From the NCBI GenBank assembly GCA_018101195.1, contig JACDQH010000004.1:120591-184590 (forward strand): 64,000 nt of DNA, in the 5' to 3' direction. Source of the DNA: Rickettsiaceae bacterium H1 (GTDB taxonomy: Bacteria; Pseudomonadota; Alphaproteobacteria; Rickettsiales; Anaplasmataceae). This document shows, in pieces, positions 10,973-19,920 of this stretch (its first letter is position 1; every line of letters begins with the position of its first letter). The translations under genes were made by a program, and so were the position numbers. The notes below the pieces were generated by a model that was given only the letters and a program-made list of their open reading frames with translations, did not search any database and had not been told where the DNA came from.

Positions 10973-12472
10973 TAACTTTTTTATTTTATTTTCTAACAAT
11001 AATTCTTTATCTTTACTATTTTTACAAGCATCCAAAATCACTGAACATACACCTAAGGTAAGCTCTTCTTCTCTTAACATTTTCATTTGCGCTTTTAAAC
11101 ACCGGATAACTTCTTCTTTCTCGGATTTAAGTTCTATTCCTTTTTTTAATTGATTTTTGGCATTTGTCAATCCTTGGTTAAAACCGATATGCAGCAACAG
11201 CTCGATAACAACATTCATATTTTTCTTTTTTATTGCATCAGCCAAAGCATAACCAGTAGCATAGTTACTAAAATATCTTTTTTTCAACAAAAGCTTAACC
11301 ATAGGAAGATTTCCTTGTTCCGATGCAAACCCTAAAGGAAATATATCACCTATGAGGCAACCATAACTATGAACCTGCACATCGCGATCTAAGAAAATTT
11401 CAGCTAATCTTACATTTCCTTCTCTTACAGCAACAGTAAAAAGTTTTTGGTCAAAGTCAGCCTTATCCATATCTACATTCGAATTAACATCTAAATATTT
11501 CTTTAATAAAAAATTAATTGAATTCTCCTTATGTGCTTTCATTGCCGTACTTAAACATTCAAATAAAACACATTCATCACTACCAAGATTATTAAAATTT
11601 AATATTTCACCAACTATTTCTACACAATCATTTTCTATTGCAATTATTATAGGTGTTTTATCACCATACTGCGTTTTTTCTTCCAGTACGTCTTTTATAT
11701 TTGCTGCTTTCAGTTTATTTCTCTTTAATGCCAATTTAGTATTACCAAAAGCAAACATAAGTTCTCGTTTCACAAAATTTAAAAGATTTCTCGGAAGTTC
11801 ATCACCAAATAAAAATGAAAAAATTTGTGTATATCCTTCTTCTGCCGCTACATGTAAAATATTTTTACCGCTAAAATTTTTTTCACAAAAAACACCTCGA
11901 TATTCGGCCGTCTCGAATAAAATATCTTGTGTTGTTGTAAGCAATAATTCTAGCGTCTTACGGTCAACTTCAATCTCGTTTAACTTTCTTATCACCGATG
12001 TCAATAATAACATTGCCATTTGTCTTTCAAACCTATTATCATAACATTCACCATTTTTTTCTCTTTTCAATTTAATAAAACGAATAGCTATTCCTTTATT
12101 CGCATCCAATAATTGTAGTAATCCATCATAATCATTTTCTTTTATTCTTGCGATTAAAAAATCACTGAAAACCTCCATTATCCCACCAAATAATTTATCC
12201 GCATCATCAAGGTCGAAAACGTTAAAAAGCAAAAAAGTTTTTTCTGACAAATCTCTGACGGAATCAAGTTCGCATTTTTGTAAAATCTCTTTATATTTTT
12301 GCAGCAACGCTGCCTCAATTTTTACTGCATATTCATTCGGTAATGTTTTTACTTTTTTTTTCCCTACAACTGGTAAAAATTCAAGCAATGACTTCACTTC
12401 TTCAACCATTCCTTCCATTATTGCTTTCAGTAACTTTGCTTTATCTATTTCTAATTGTTTTACTTGTTGCAT
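10769..12472 (-). CDS. Ankyrin-repeat protein, candidate secreted effector
   Basis: The 567-residue product has a helical N-terminal half (about 1-200) without recognisable domains, then ankyrin-type repeats. KNILHVAAEEGYTQIFSFLF lies near 204-224 and DKTPIIIAIENDCVEIVGEIL near 270-290. Three more fall at about 340-428 (KLFTVAVREGNVRLAEIFL, FPLGFASEQGNLPMVKLLL, GYALADAIKKKNMNVVIELL). There is no signal peptide or membrane span. Ankyrin proteins of Rickettsiales are often type IV secretion effectors, but no export signal is proven here. I chose the ATG at 12472 with AGGA eight bases upstream over a GTG at 12511. The C-terminus was altered by a tandem duplication. Confidence 0.85.
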   Translation of the reverse strand: MQQVKQLEIDKAKLLKAIMEGMVEEVKSLLEFLPVVGKKKVKTLPNEYAVKIEAALLQKYKEILQKCELDSVRDLSEKTFLLFNVFDLDDADKLFGGIMEVFSDFLIARIKENDYDGLLQLLDANKGIAIRFIKLKREKNGECYDNRFERQMAMLLLTSVIRKLNEIEVDRKTLELLLTTTQDILFETAEYRGVFCEKNFSGKNILHVAAEEGYTQIFSFLFGDELPRNLLNFVKRELMFAFGNTKLALKRNKLKAANIKDVLEEKTQYGDKTPIIIAIENDCVEIVGEILNFNNLGSDECVLFECLSTAMKAHKENSINFLLKKYLDVNSNVDMDKADFDQKLFTVAVREGNVRLAEIFLDRDVQVHSYGCLIGDIFPLGFASEQGNLPMVKLLLKKRYFSNYATGYALADAIKKKNMNVVIELLLHIGFNQGLTNAKNQLKKGIELKSEKEEVIRCLKAQMKMLREEELTLGVCSVILDACKNSKDKELLLENKIKKLPLPQKLKDKLTWYEANEPIYTRETMVKPNEKLKMFQELVEVSTELTKPEVMSYGDWMTVTFTAEIER

Positions 12473-12597
12473 TGTGCTTTTCCTATTATGAATTATCCCA
12501 ATTATTACCACAATGAATAAAAAAACAAAATTTATATGCTTAGAATGCTTTAACTGAAATTTAGAAAAATTTTAATAAATTATTTTCAAATAATGTT

Positions 12598-14229
12598 ATG
12601 AAAATAGATTTTTCCGGTTTTGTTCCCAGCAAAAATATTATCTCGGGAATAGCTTCAAACCTCGATGTCGAGCAAGCAATTAAGACATCTAGCGAAAGTT
12701 ATATAAAAAGCATGAAAAACGAAGCCGATATTATCGATAACAATTTAGAAAAAATTTCCGCATTAAATAATTTAAAACAATCAATCGACAATTTACGCAA
12801 CAATATTACCCGTGAAGTTTTACCCGCATTATCAAAAAAAAACATCACAATCGACAATCCGGGTTATATAACGGCAGAAATAACACAACGTGCTAAAACA
12901 GGAAATTTTACAATTTCCGATGTAAAAACCGCCCTTCCCCAACAACTTAAAATAACCAAGCTTCAAAGCATTACCGATCCTCTATCCGATTATGGATTTG
13001 ATACCGGAATAATTAATATAGCTCCAAAATCGCTTATTAAAAAAAACGGAGAAAATTTAGTTTTAGCACCTAGCGATAACATAAAAAAGGCAACGATAAC
13101 TAAAGCGGGACATGTATTTTCAATAGAAAAATTCACCATGAACTCACCGGAAAGTATCGACATAATCATTGATAATGAAAAATTTTTTCTCGATTCACCG
13201 CCCGATTATTTTTCTCAAGAGATCAATTTTATTTCACTTGAGGGTAATATACTAACAATAACAATCGATCAAGGATTTTCCATCGATCGCTCTTCGGAAA
13301 TATTAAGTAATGCCTTCGGCATAAAAAAAGGAACCGATATTGAAATCAAACCTAACGATAATTTACAAGATTTCGTCGATAAAATAAATAATTTCAGTAT
13401 GGAAATAAAAGCAAATGCTTACGTCTTACAAAATGCAGAAAATAAACTTAGTCTAATCATTAAATCTAACGAGCTGGGAAAAGAATTCGTTATTTATAAT
13501 TCTGCATTATTGCCTGAATTTACTATGGAGCAATCAACTGAAGCAAGTTTAAACTTTGATGGAAATTACGTAAAAAGTAACGAAAACAACATAGAATTAA
13601 TAAAGAATGAAATTTTTTTACACTTGGTTAACGATTTACCTACAGATCGAAAAATTAAAGTAAGCATAAATTTAGACATTGAAAACATCAAAAATTCACT
13701 ATCCCGATTTGTTGACTTTTACAACGAGTTATTTTTGTTTATTGACAAACAAATCGAATACGATGCATACGGAAAACAAACAGATAAAGCAATTCTACGC
13801 GATAGCAATGCTCTGAATATCATCAAAAACAGAATAAAAACAGCTTTAATACGAAAAATCGATAATAAGACTTTGATGGATTTCGGCATATTGATTAATC
13901 ATAAATCACAACTTTATATTGACGAAAGCAAATTTAATCGCGCTTCTAAAAACCAGAATAATTTCATTTCATTCACCGAAATAATGAATAACTTAATTAA
14001 GATAACAGAAGAAATTACCGGTTATAATGGCACAATCACCAAAGAATTAGCAGAAATTACCAGGAATAACGAATCACACGCCAATAAAATTGAAAATTTG
14101 GAAAGAAAAGCAATCGATACTCAAGCTGAAACATATAAAAAATTCACAGAATTAGAAGCAAAAGTAGCAAATGCCAACTACATAATTAAATTACTGGAAG
14201 ATCAAATTCGTTCAGATCATAAAAACTAA
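12598..14229 (+). CDS. fliD: Flagellar hook-associated protein 2 (filament cap FliD)
   Basis: FliD caps the flagellar filament and helps flagellin monomers to polymerise. The N-terminus IISGIASNLDVEQAIKT matches the family SGLDVxxLV motif after a short leader. The middle has the beta-rich D2-D3 domains (FTISDVKTALPQQLKI) and the hook-IN segment IKPNDNLQDFVDKINNF. The coiled C-terminus, with KFTELEAKVANANYIIKLLEDQI, is typical. Length 543 is within range, sequence strongly diverged. It is not next to other flagellar genes; flgC, fliE and flgF lie 28 kb away. Its last 18 bp overlap holA on the other strand. Confidence 0.85.
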   Translation: MKIDFSGFVPSKNIISGIASNLDVEQAIKTSSESYIKSMKNEADIIDNNLEKISALNNLKQSIDNLRNNITREVLPALSKKNITIDNPGYITAEITQRAKTGNFTISDVKTALPQQLKITKLQSITDPLSDYGFDTGIINIAPKSLIKKNGENLVLAPSDNIKKATITKAGHVFSIEKFTMNSPESIDIIIDNEKFFLDSPPDYFSQEINFISLEGNILTITIDQGFSIDRSSEILSNAFGIKKGTDIEIKPNDNLQDFVDKINNFSMEIKANAYVLQNAENKLSLIIKSNELGKEFVIYNSALLPEFTMEQSTEASLNFDGNYVKSNENNIELIKNEIFLHLVNDLPTDRKIKVSINLDIENIKNSLSRFVDFYNELFLFIDKQIEYDAYGKQTDKAILRDSNALNIIKNRIKTALIRKIDNKTLMDFGILINHKSQLYIDESKFNRASKNQNNFISFTEIMNNLIKITEEITGYNGTITKELAEITRNNESHANKIENLERKAIDTQAETYKKFTELEAKVANANYIIKLLEDQIRSDHKN

Positions 14230-15201
14230 TTTCTCAAACAACATCTTTGCTGATTTTACTTCTCCTTTCTTATAAAAAATTTCAATTTCTAGTAACTTAT
14301 TCAATAATACTATTATTTCTTTAACCGACCATAATTTTAAATGATACTTAAAACAATTGATATGTTTAAAAAAAATCTGAGGTTTTAAACTGCTCAATGC
14401 CGATTGCAATGATCTACCTTCTTTTAAGATAAGTAAAACTTGATTTAAACGAAGAAAATAATTCACGATTACTTTAATCACAAATAAAAGATTGCTATGA
14501 ACGTTTATCAACGAAAGAAATTTTTTGCTATCTTTCTCAGCAAAGGCAAAAGAAATATCTTCGGCATACAATTGAAAATCATTAACACAACAATTGATTA
14601 CATCTTCTTCAGTAAGAGTTTTTTCTTCTCCAAGATAAATAACCAATTTTTCTAATTCCGAATAAATGTTAGCTCTTTCTCCACGTAAACAATAAGACAG
14701 CGCATCTATTATACTGCCGCAAAACACGATTCCGTTGTCGGATAAAAAAGCTCTGATCAAAGTTTTTAGCCCTTCTCCCTCATCATGATAACAAGCTATA
14801 ACCGCATAGTTATTAGATGTTTCAAAATAATTACGAGTGCTAGAATTAACAGGCAGATTTTTTTTCGACGTAAGTATTACGTAGGTAGAACCATAATCCA
14901 TATTATCGAATATTTTTTGCAAACTTATCGGCAATGTTTGCTCGATATCGGCAATATGAATTAATCGCTTGTCACCTTTAAAAGATAACGTATTTACTTT
15001 ATCAAGCAGTAATTGATGATTATATGCTATGTCTTTAAATGGCAAAGTAGTGCTGCAAAACGGATCATTAAGTTTAAAACCTCCAAGGTTCACCACTGTA
15101 GAGAAATAATCCTGCACTTTACCGGTATTATCACCGTATATTAAGCAAGAATTAAACGAAAAAAAATTTCGAGAAAAGAATTTCTCGGCAGTAATTTTCA
15201 T
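14212..15201 (-). CDS. holA: DNA polymerase III delta subunit
   Basis: Delta is the wrench subunit of the clamp loader that opens the beta clamp. The N-terminal segment NSCLIYGDNTGKVQDYF corresponds to the degenerate P-loop of HolA. It is followed by TLPFKDIAYNHQLLLDKVNTLSFKGDKRLIHI, split in the family pattern of strand and helix. The C-terminal helical collar contains NYFLRLNQVLLILKEGRSLQSALSSLKP-like sequence. The 329 residues are usual. Convergent with fliD, with an 18-bp overlap. No neighbouring partner gene. Confidence 0.88.
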   Translation of the reverse strand: MKITAEKFFSRNFFSFNSCLIYGDNTGKVQDYFSTVVNLGGFKLNDPFCSTTLPFKDIAYNHQLLLDKVNTLSFKGDKRLIHIADIEQTLPISLQKIFDNMDYGSTYVILTSKKNLPVNSSTRNYFETSNNYAVIACYHDEGEGLKTLIRAFLSDNGIVFCGSIIDALSYCLRGERANIYSELEKLVIYLGEEKTLTEEDVINCCVNDFQLYAEDISFAFAEKDSKKFLSLINVHSNLLFVIKVIVNYFLRLNQVLLILKEGRSLQSALSSLKPQIFFKHINCFKYHLKLWSVKEIIVLLNKLLEIEIFYKKGEVKSAKMLFEKLVFMI

Positions 15202-15277
15202 ATCTAAAAAACATCGATTATTGCCTTGGCTATCTTATTATAGTACAAGTAAGGCTTATTTTAACAATACTTAATAC

Positions 15278-16870
15278 GTGTCAAAACAAATTTTAGTAGA
15301 TGCCATTTGCAAAGATGAAATCAGAGTTGTTTCCATAGAAAATAACAAAATCGTTCAACTCGAACAAGACAGCATAATAAAAAAAAGATCGAAAAGAAAC
15401 ATATACCTCGGTATAATCACTAAAATAGAGCCTTCCTTGCAAGCCGCTTTCATAGAATACGGTAACGAAAAACGGGGTTTTTTATCGTTTTCCAATATTT
15501 TGCCTCATTACTATCAAATAAAAGACTACGACAAAGAATCGATATTAGAATTACCGCCCGAAGAATTGACAAACCGTTATAACATACAAGACGTTATCAA
15601 AAACGGTCAGCAATTGCTTTTACAAATTACCAAGGAAGAAAGAGGAAACAAAGGAGTTTCCTTCACTACTTACATAACCCTTGCAAGTAAATACTGCATA
15701 CTGGCTCCTTATTCTAAAAACCGAGCATTATCTAAACAAGTAACGGACGTGGAAGAAAGAAAAAGATTAAATTCGATAATTAACCAAATCGATGCTAAAA
15801 AAGGGGGAATTATCTTACGAAAATCAGCAATAGGAAAAAACAGTAAAAATATACTCAGTAATTATAAATATCTATGTAAACTGTGGGATGATATACAAAC
15901 GAGAATCCTAAATTGTTCCGCACCCGCTTTAATTTCCGAGCATAACGACCTGATTCAAAAAATTTTATGTGATTTCAGTGAAGAAGATGCGGATGTAATT
16001 ATTGTCGACGGCAGCGATTATTATAAAGCGATAAAAGAACGTGCCAAAATTACCCTGCCGTACGATAAACTACCGATCAGATTATACCGAAGACGTAAGC
16101 CAATTTTAGAACACTATAAAGTCGAAAAACAAATTGGAGAATTATATAAAAATAAGGTTAGCTTGCCTTCGGGAGGCTATATAATAATCAGCCCAACGGA
16201 AGCACTGGTATCCATAGACATTAATTCGGGAAAAATGACCGATGGTGCCAATGTTGAAGAAACCGCATATAAAACCAATCTGGAAGCAGCATATGAAATT
16301 GCTAGGCAAATCGAATTAAGAGGGCTTTCAGGGTTGATAGTAGTCGACTTTATCGACATGGCAAAATATAAAAATTGCCAATTAATTAAGTCGGCAGTAG
16401 AGGAAGCTTTTAACAAATTTAACTCGTACGTACAAATCAGTGAAATCAGTGAATTCGGTTTAATGGAATTATCTAAACAAAGAACAAAAAAGAGTATTTT
16501 CGAGTCAAGCGCAACCACATGTTTCCATTGTTCCGGGTGGGGTTACTTACAATCGAACGAATCTATTTTCTTAAGAATGTTAAAAGCAATATACCACCAA
16601 GAAAATTCTGGCAACATACAAATAAGTACCAGTCAAAATATGGCCCTATTTATTTTTAACTCCCAGTATAAACGTATTAAAGAGATTGAAGAAGAATTAA
16701 ACGTTAAAATCGGCGTTACCATAGACCAATCTTTGCCCGAGGGAGAATTTCAAGTAAAAAAAATAAGGACAGGGAAAGATTACAATAAAATTAATACGAA
16801 AAGCGAAACAAATGAAACAAGTAAAATTAATTCGTGGATTAAAAGCTGGTTAAAACGTTTTTTCCAATAG
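15278..16870 (+). CDS. Ribonuclease E/G family endoribonuclease
   Basis: This endoribonuclease cuts AU-rich single-stranded RNA in rRNA maturation and mRNA decay. The S1 domain is near residues 35-130 (NIYLGIITKIEPSLQAAFIE). The DNase I-like catalytic part carries the Mg-binding aspartates in VSIDINSGKM and VVDFIDMAKY. The zinc-link is CFHCSGWGY, a CxxC. At 530 residues it has the catalytic half only and lacks the long disordered scaffold of E. coli RNase E, so it is G-like in size. The start is GTG at 15278, with no nearby ATG. Monocistronic by position. Confidence 0.93.
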   Translation: MSKQILVDAICKDEIRVVSIENNKIVQLEQDSIIKKRSKRNIYLGIITKIEPSLQAAFIEYGNEKRGFLSFSNILPHYYQIKDYDKESILELPPEELTNRYNIQDVIKNGQQLLLQITKEERGNKGVSFTTYITLASKYCILAPYSKNRALSKQVTDVEERKRLNSIINQIDAKKGGIILRKSAIGKNSKNILSNYKYLCKLWDDIQTRILNCSAPALISEHNDLIQKILCDFSEEDADVIIVDGSDYYKAIKERAKITLPYDKLPIRLYRRRKPILEHYKVEKQIGELYKNKVSLPSGGYIIISPTEALVSIDINSGKMTDGANVEETAYKTNLEAAYEIARQIELRGLSGLIVVDFIDMAKYKNCQLIKSAVEEAFNKFNSYVQISEISEFGLMELSKQRTKKSIFESSATTCFHCSGWGYLQSNESIFLRMLKAIYHQENSGNIQISTSQNMALFIFNSQYKRIKEIEEELNVKIGVTIDQSLPEGEFQVKKIRTGKDYNKINTKSETNETSKINSWIKSWLKRFFQ

Positions 16871-16927
16871 CCTAAAAATTCATAATGCTAATTATATCTA
16901 AAATTGTACCTAAAAAATTTATCAAAG

Positions 16928-17804
16928 TTATTTGACAATATTTTTTAGTTGAGCAGCAATTTTTTCAGCATTCTCTACAGTAGAATTAGGAAATTTTTCA
17001 CCATCCGACTTATTAAACACTTTACTGACCCCTAGAAAATCCGAAATCAAATTATCCAGTTTACGATAAACTTCTTCTTCATTCTTGGAAACATCAAACC
17101 TATTTTTAATTTCCAATTTGATTTCTTCCCCAAGTTTATTGCCATCAAAAATAGTTACGTCTAATACTTCTATGCCTTGTTGAGACAGTAATTCTTTTAG
17201 CGGAGCAAGATGTGCGGCTCCCAATAAACCAAATCCAAAATCTTGATTTAACAAGCATTTACTAATCTTATCCGCCATGTAAAATTCGCGAAATCTATTT
17301 GTAACCATCATCTCGTTTGATCAACTGATTAATTGCTAAAACACTCATTTCCTTTCTCTTTAGCCACTTCATTTCCCAATCCACAGCAATACACTCTGTA
17401 GTTTTATGCTCCTTGGATAATTGAAGATCAATATTTACCATTTTAATATTACAGTGTTTCAATACTTCAGCACATTTTAAATAATATTTCTTATTTTCTA
17501 ATCTAGGTATTAAAACCGCTTTCCTAACTATTTCTTTTTCACTCAATGAAGGGTAATGATTTTCCAGTAAAAGCTTCAATTCTTCTAATTTTTCGTTACC
17601 TGATAAGTCCAATTTTTCTTTATCTTCAAGTGCAGTTAAATAATCTGCTTTTACTAGCTTAATAGATTTTTCCAGATCTAAGTTAAAATCTTCACAAAAA
17701 ACTTTTACATTTTTCTCATCTAACTTTGACAAATAATGATAAAGAAATTTTACACATGAAGGATCAGTATGATCCTCTCCAAATAATATTATTTTTTTAG
17801 TCAT
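16928..17804 (-). pseudogene. Frameshifted TIKI/TraB/EreA-like gene, paralogue of 29217-30185
   Basis: Two overlapping frames together make one protein of about 291 residues. The N part (from the ATG at 17804) begins KKIILFGEDHTDPSCVKFLY. The C part has FGLLGAAHLAPLKELLSQQG and later NRFDVSKNEEEVY. The order GExH then GAAH recalls the TIKI superfamily (TraB, EreA, ChaN-like). The intact relative at 29217-30185 aligns along the whole length. The frames join near 17295-17311, and removal of a single base would restore one frame. Either a recent frameshift, a sequencing error or two separate polypeptides. Function unknown. Confidence 0.75.
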
Positions 17805-18017
17805 AGTTATTTTATTAAAAAATATATCATAATTGACATTGGTAAAGTAATGATTGATGTTAATAAAAGTATTATCTTGTCGAATCAAAATGATTGTTTA
17901 CCAAGACACTAAATGAGCTAGTATTTTGTAATTAATTTGATTCTTTTTCCCAATTAATTTTTTTTACCAGGTTACTTTTTGCAAATTTTATTAAAAAAGA
18001 GTTAGAATAATCGCATA

Positions 18018-19883
18018 ATGCACCGATTAAACGATAAGCAACAAAAAGCTGTAGAAAACATCGAAGGACCTACTTTAATCCTAGCCGGAGCCGGAACCGG
18101 TAAAACAAAAACTTTGGTTTCAAGGATTTGCCACATATTAAACGAAAATTATGCATTGCCGCAAGAAATTATGGCAGTTACTTTCACTAACAAAGCGGCA
18201 AAAGAAATGCAATCCAGAATTGTTGAATTAACTAATTTTCATCCGACGTGGGTAGGTACTTTTCATTCGATTGCTGCAAGAATTCTAAGAAAAAATGCAG
18301 AATATGTAAATTTAACCGGTAATTTTACAATAATCGACCAAGACGACCAGCTTAACTTAATAAAAAACATTATTGCCGATATTAATCCCGAATATATAGG
18401 GTCTCGCGATTCAAGAAAAAAAATAAAATCAATAGCAAATATAATTCAAAGGTGGAAGGATAAAGCTTTAACTCCCGATAATATAGAGGTAAAAAACGAA
18501 ATGCAAAGATCGGCTTTGGAATGTTATCGGCTTTATCAAGAGAGGTTAACTCTTTCCAACGCGGTAGATTTCGACGATTTGATTTTACACAACATCAAGA
18601 TTTTTAACAATCAACCGCAAGTACTGGAACTTTATCAAGATAAAATAAAATATATCATGGTCGACGAATATCAGGATACGAATATGATACAGTACCTGTG
18701 GTTAAGGTTGTTGGCACAAAAACACAAAAACATATGTTGTGTCGGTGACGATGATCAATCAATATATAGCTGGCGCGGAGCCGAGATAAGCAACATATTG
18801 AAATTTTCCGACGATTTTCCCGGGGCGAAAGTTATTAAGCTTGAGCAAAATTATCGGTCCAATTCTCACATATTGGCGGTTGCCGCAGCAGTGATCGGAG
18901 AAAATCAAGATAGATTGGGTAAAACATTGTGGACGCAAAATAATGCCGGACCAAAAGTAAAATTAATGAAATGTTACGACCACAAAGAAGAAGCAAGAAA
19001 CATAATGAGTATAATCGCCGATCGCAAAGAATTTAAAGATACTGCGATTTTAGTAAGGGCTAGCGCTCAAACCAGACCTATAGAAGAATATGCAATATAT
19101 TATGGAGTGCCTTATCAAATAATAGGAGGACTTAGGTTTTACGATCGTAAAGAAATAAAAGACGTAATTTCTTACTTAAAAACAGCCGCCAATAACAATG
19201 ATGACTTAGCTTTCGAACGAATAGTAAACGTTCCCAAGCGAGGAATCGGACCCACAACGTTAAAAAAAATATATTATGCCGCAATTAGCGCAAAAACTTC
19301 TTTAACTTGGGCGGCACACAAATTAATCGAACAAAAAGTAATAAAATCGGAAAAATTGACAATTTTACTTAATCAAATAGACGAATGGAATAAATTGTCG
19401 CAAGAAATCAATCCGCAAGATTTGACGGAATTAATTTTAAAAAGTTCGGGATATATCGAAATGATTTCTCAAGAAAACGAAATCGAAGCAATTAGCAGGA
19501 AAGAAAATATCAAAGAATTGATTAATGCACTGAAAGATTTTAACGATATCGATCAATTTTTGGAATACGTAGCACTAGTTACTACCGCCGATAACAATAA
19601 TAATAACGAAGGAATAAGCATCATGACTTTACATGCGGCTAAAGGATTGGAATTTGTCAACGTATTTTTACCCGGTTGGGAAGAAGAAATTTTCCCTCAC
19701 CAAAGGTGCATAAAAGAAGGAAACGTAGAAGAAGAAAGAAGGCTAGCCTATGTAGGCATTACCAGAGCCAAAGAAAATTTATGCATTTCTTTTGCCGAAA
19801 GGAGGTTTATTAACCATAGTTGGTTAAGCTATCCCCCTTCCAGGTTTTTACATAAATTAGCGAAAGAAAACGTAGAAATCTAA
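18018..19883 (+). CDS. uvrD: UvrD/PcrA-type superfamily 1 DNA helicase
   Basis: A 3'-5' DNA helicase used in repair. Motifs appear in order: Q motif LNDKQQKAV, Walker A GAGTGKT (about 24-31), Ia AVTFTNKAAKEM, II VDEYQDTN, III GDDDQSIYSWRGA, IV KLEQNYRS, V SIMTLHAAKGLEF and VI RRLAYVGITRAKENL. At 621 residues it lacks much of the C-terminal tail of E. coli UvrD. Rickettsiales usually keep a UvrD of this size. It could equally be called PcrA. It stands between a broken gene and a convergent surface-protein gene. Confidence 0.95.
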   Translation: MHRLNDKQQKAVENIEGPTLILAGAGTGKTKTLVSRICHILNENYALPQEIMAVTFTNKAAKEMQSRIVELTNFHPTWVGTFHSIAARILRKNAEYVNLTGNFTIIDQDDQLNLIKNIIADINPEYIGSRDSRKKIKSIANIIQRWKDKALTPDNIEVKNEMQRSALECYRLYQERLTLSNAVDFDDLILHNIKIFNNQPQVLELYQDKIKYIMVDEYQDTNMIQYLWLRLLAQKHKNICCVGDDDQSIYSWRGAEISNILKFSDDFPGAKVIKLEQNYRSNSHILAVAAAVIGENQDRLGKTLWTQNNAGPKVKLMKCYDHKEEARNIMSIIADRKEFKDTAILVRASAQTRPIEEYAIYYGVPYQIIGGLRFYDRKEIKDVISYLKTAANNNDDLAFERIVNVPKRGIGPTTLKKIYYAAISAKTSLTWAAHKLIEQKVIKSEKLTILLNQIDEWNKLSQEINPQDLTELILKSSGYIEMISQENEIEAISRKENIKELINALKDFNDIDQFLEYVALVTTADNNNNNEGISIMTLHAAKGLEFVNVFLPGWEEEIFPHQRCIKEGNVEEERRLAYVGITRAKENLCISFAERRFINHSWLSYPPSRFLHKLAKENVEI

Positions 19884-19920
19884 TCAAGGACTTTTTTCAA
19901 TGCTCTCATTATAAATTTAT

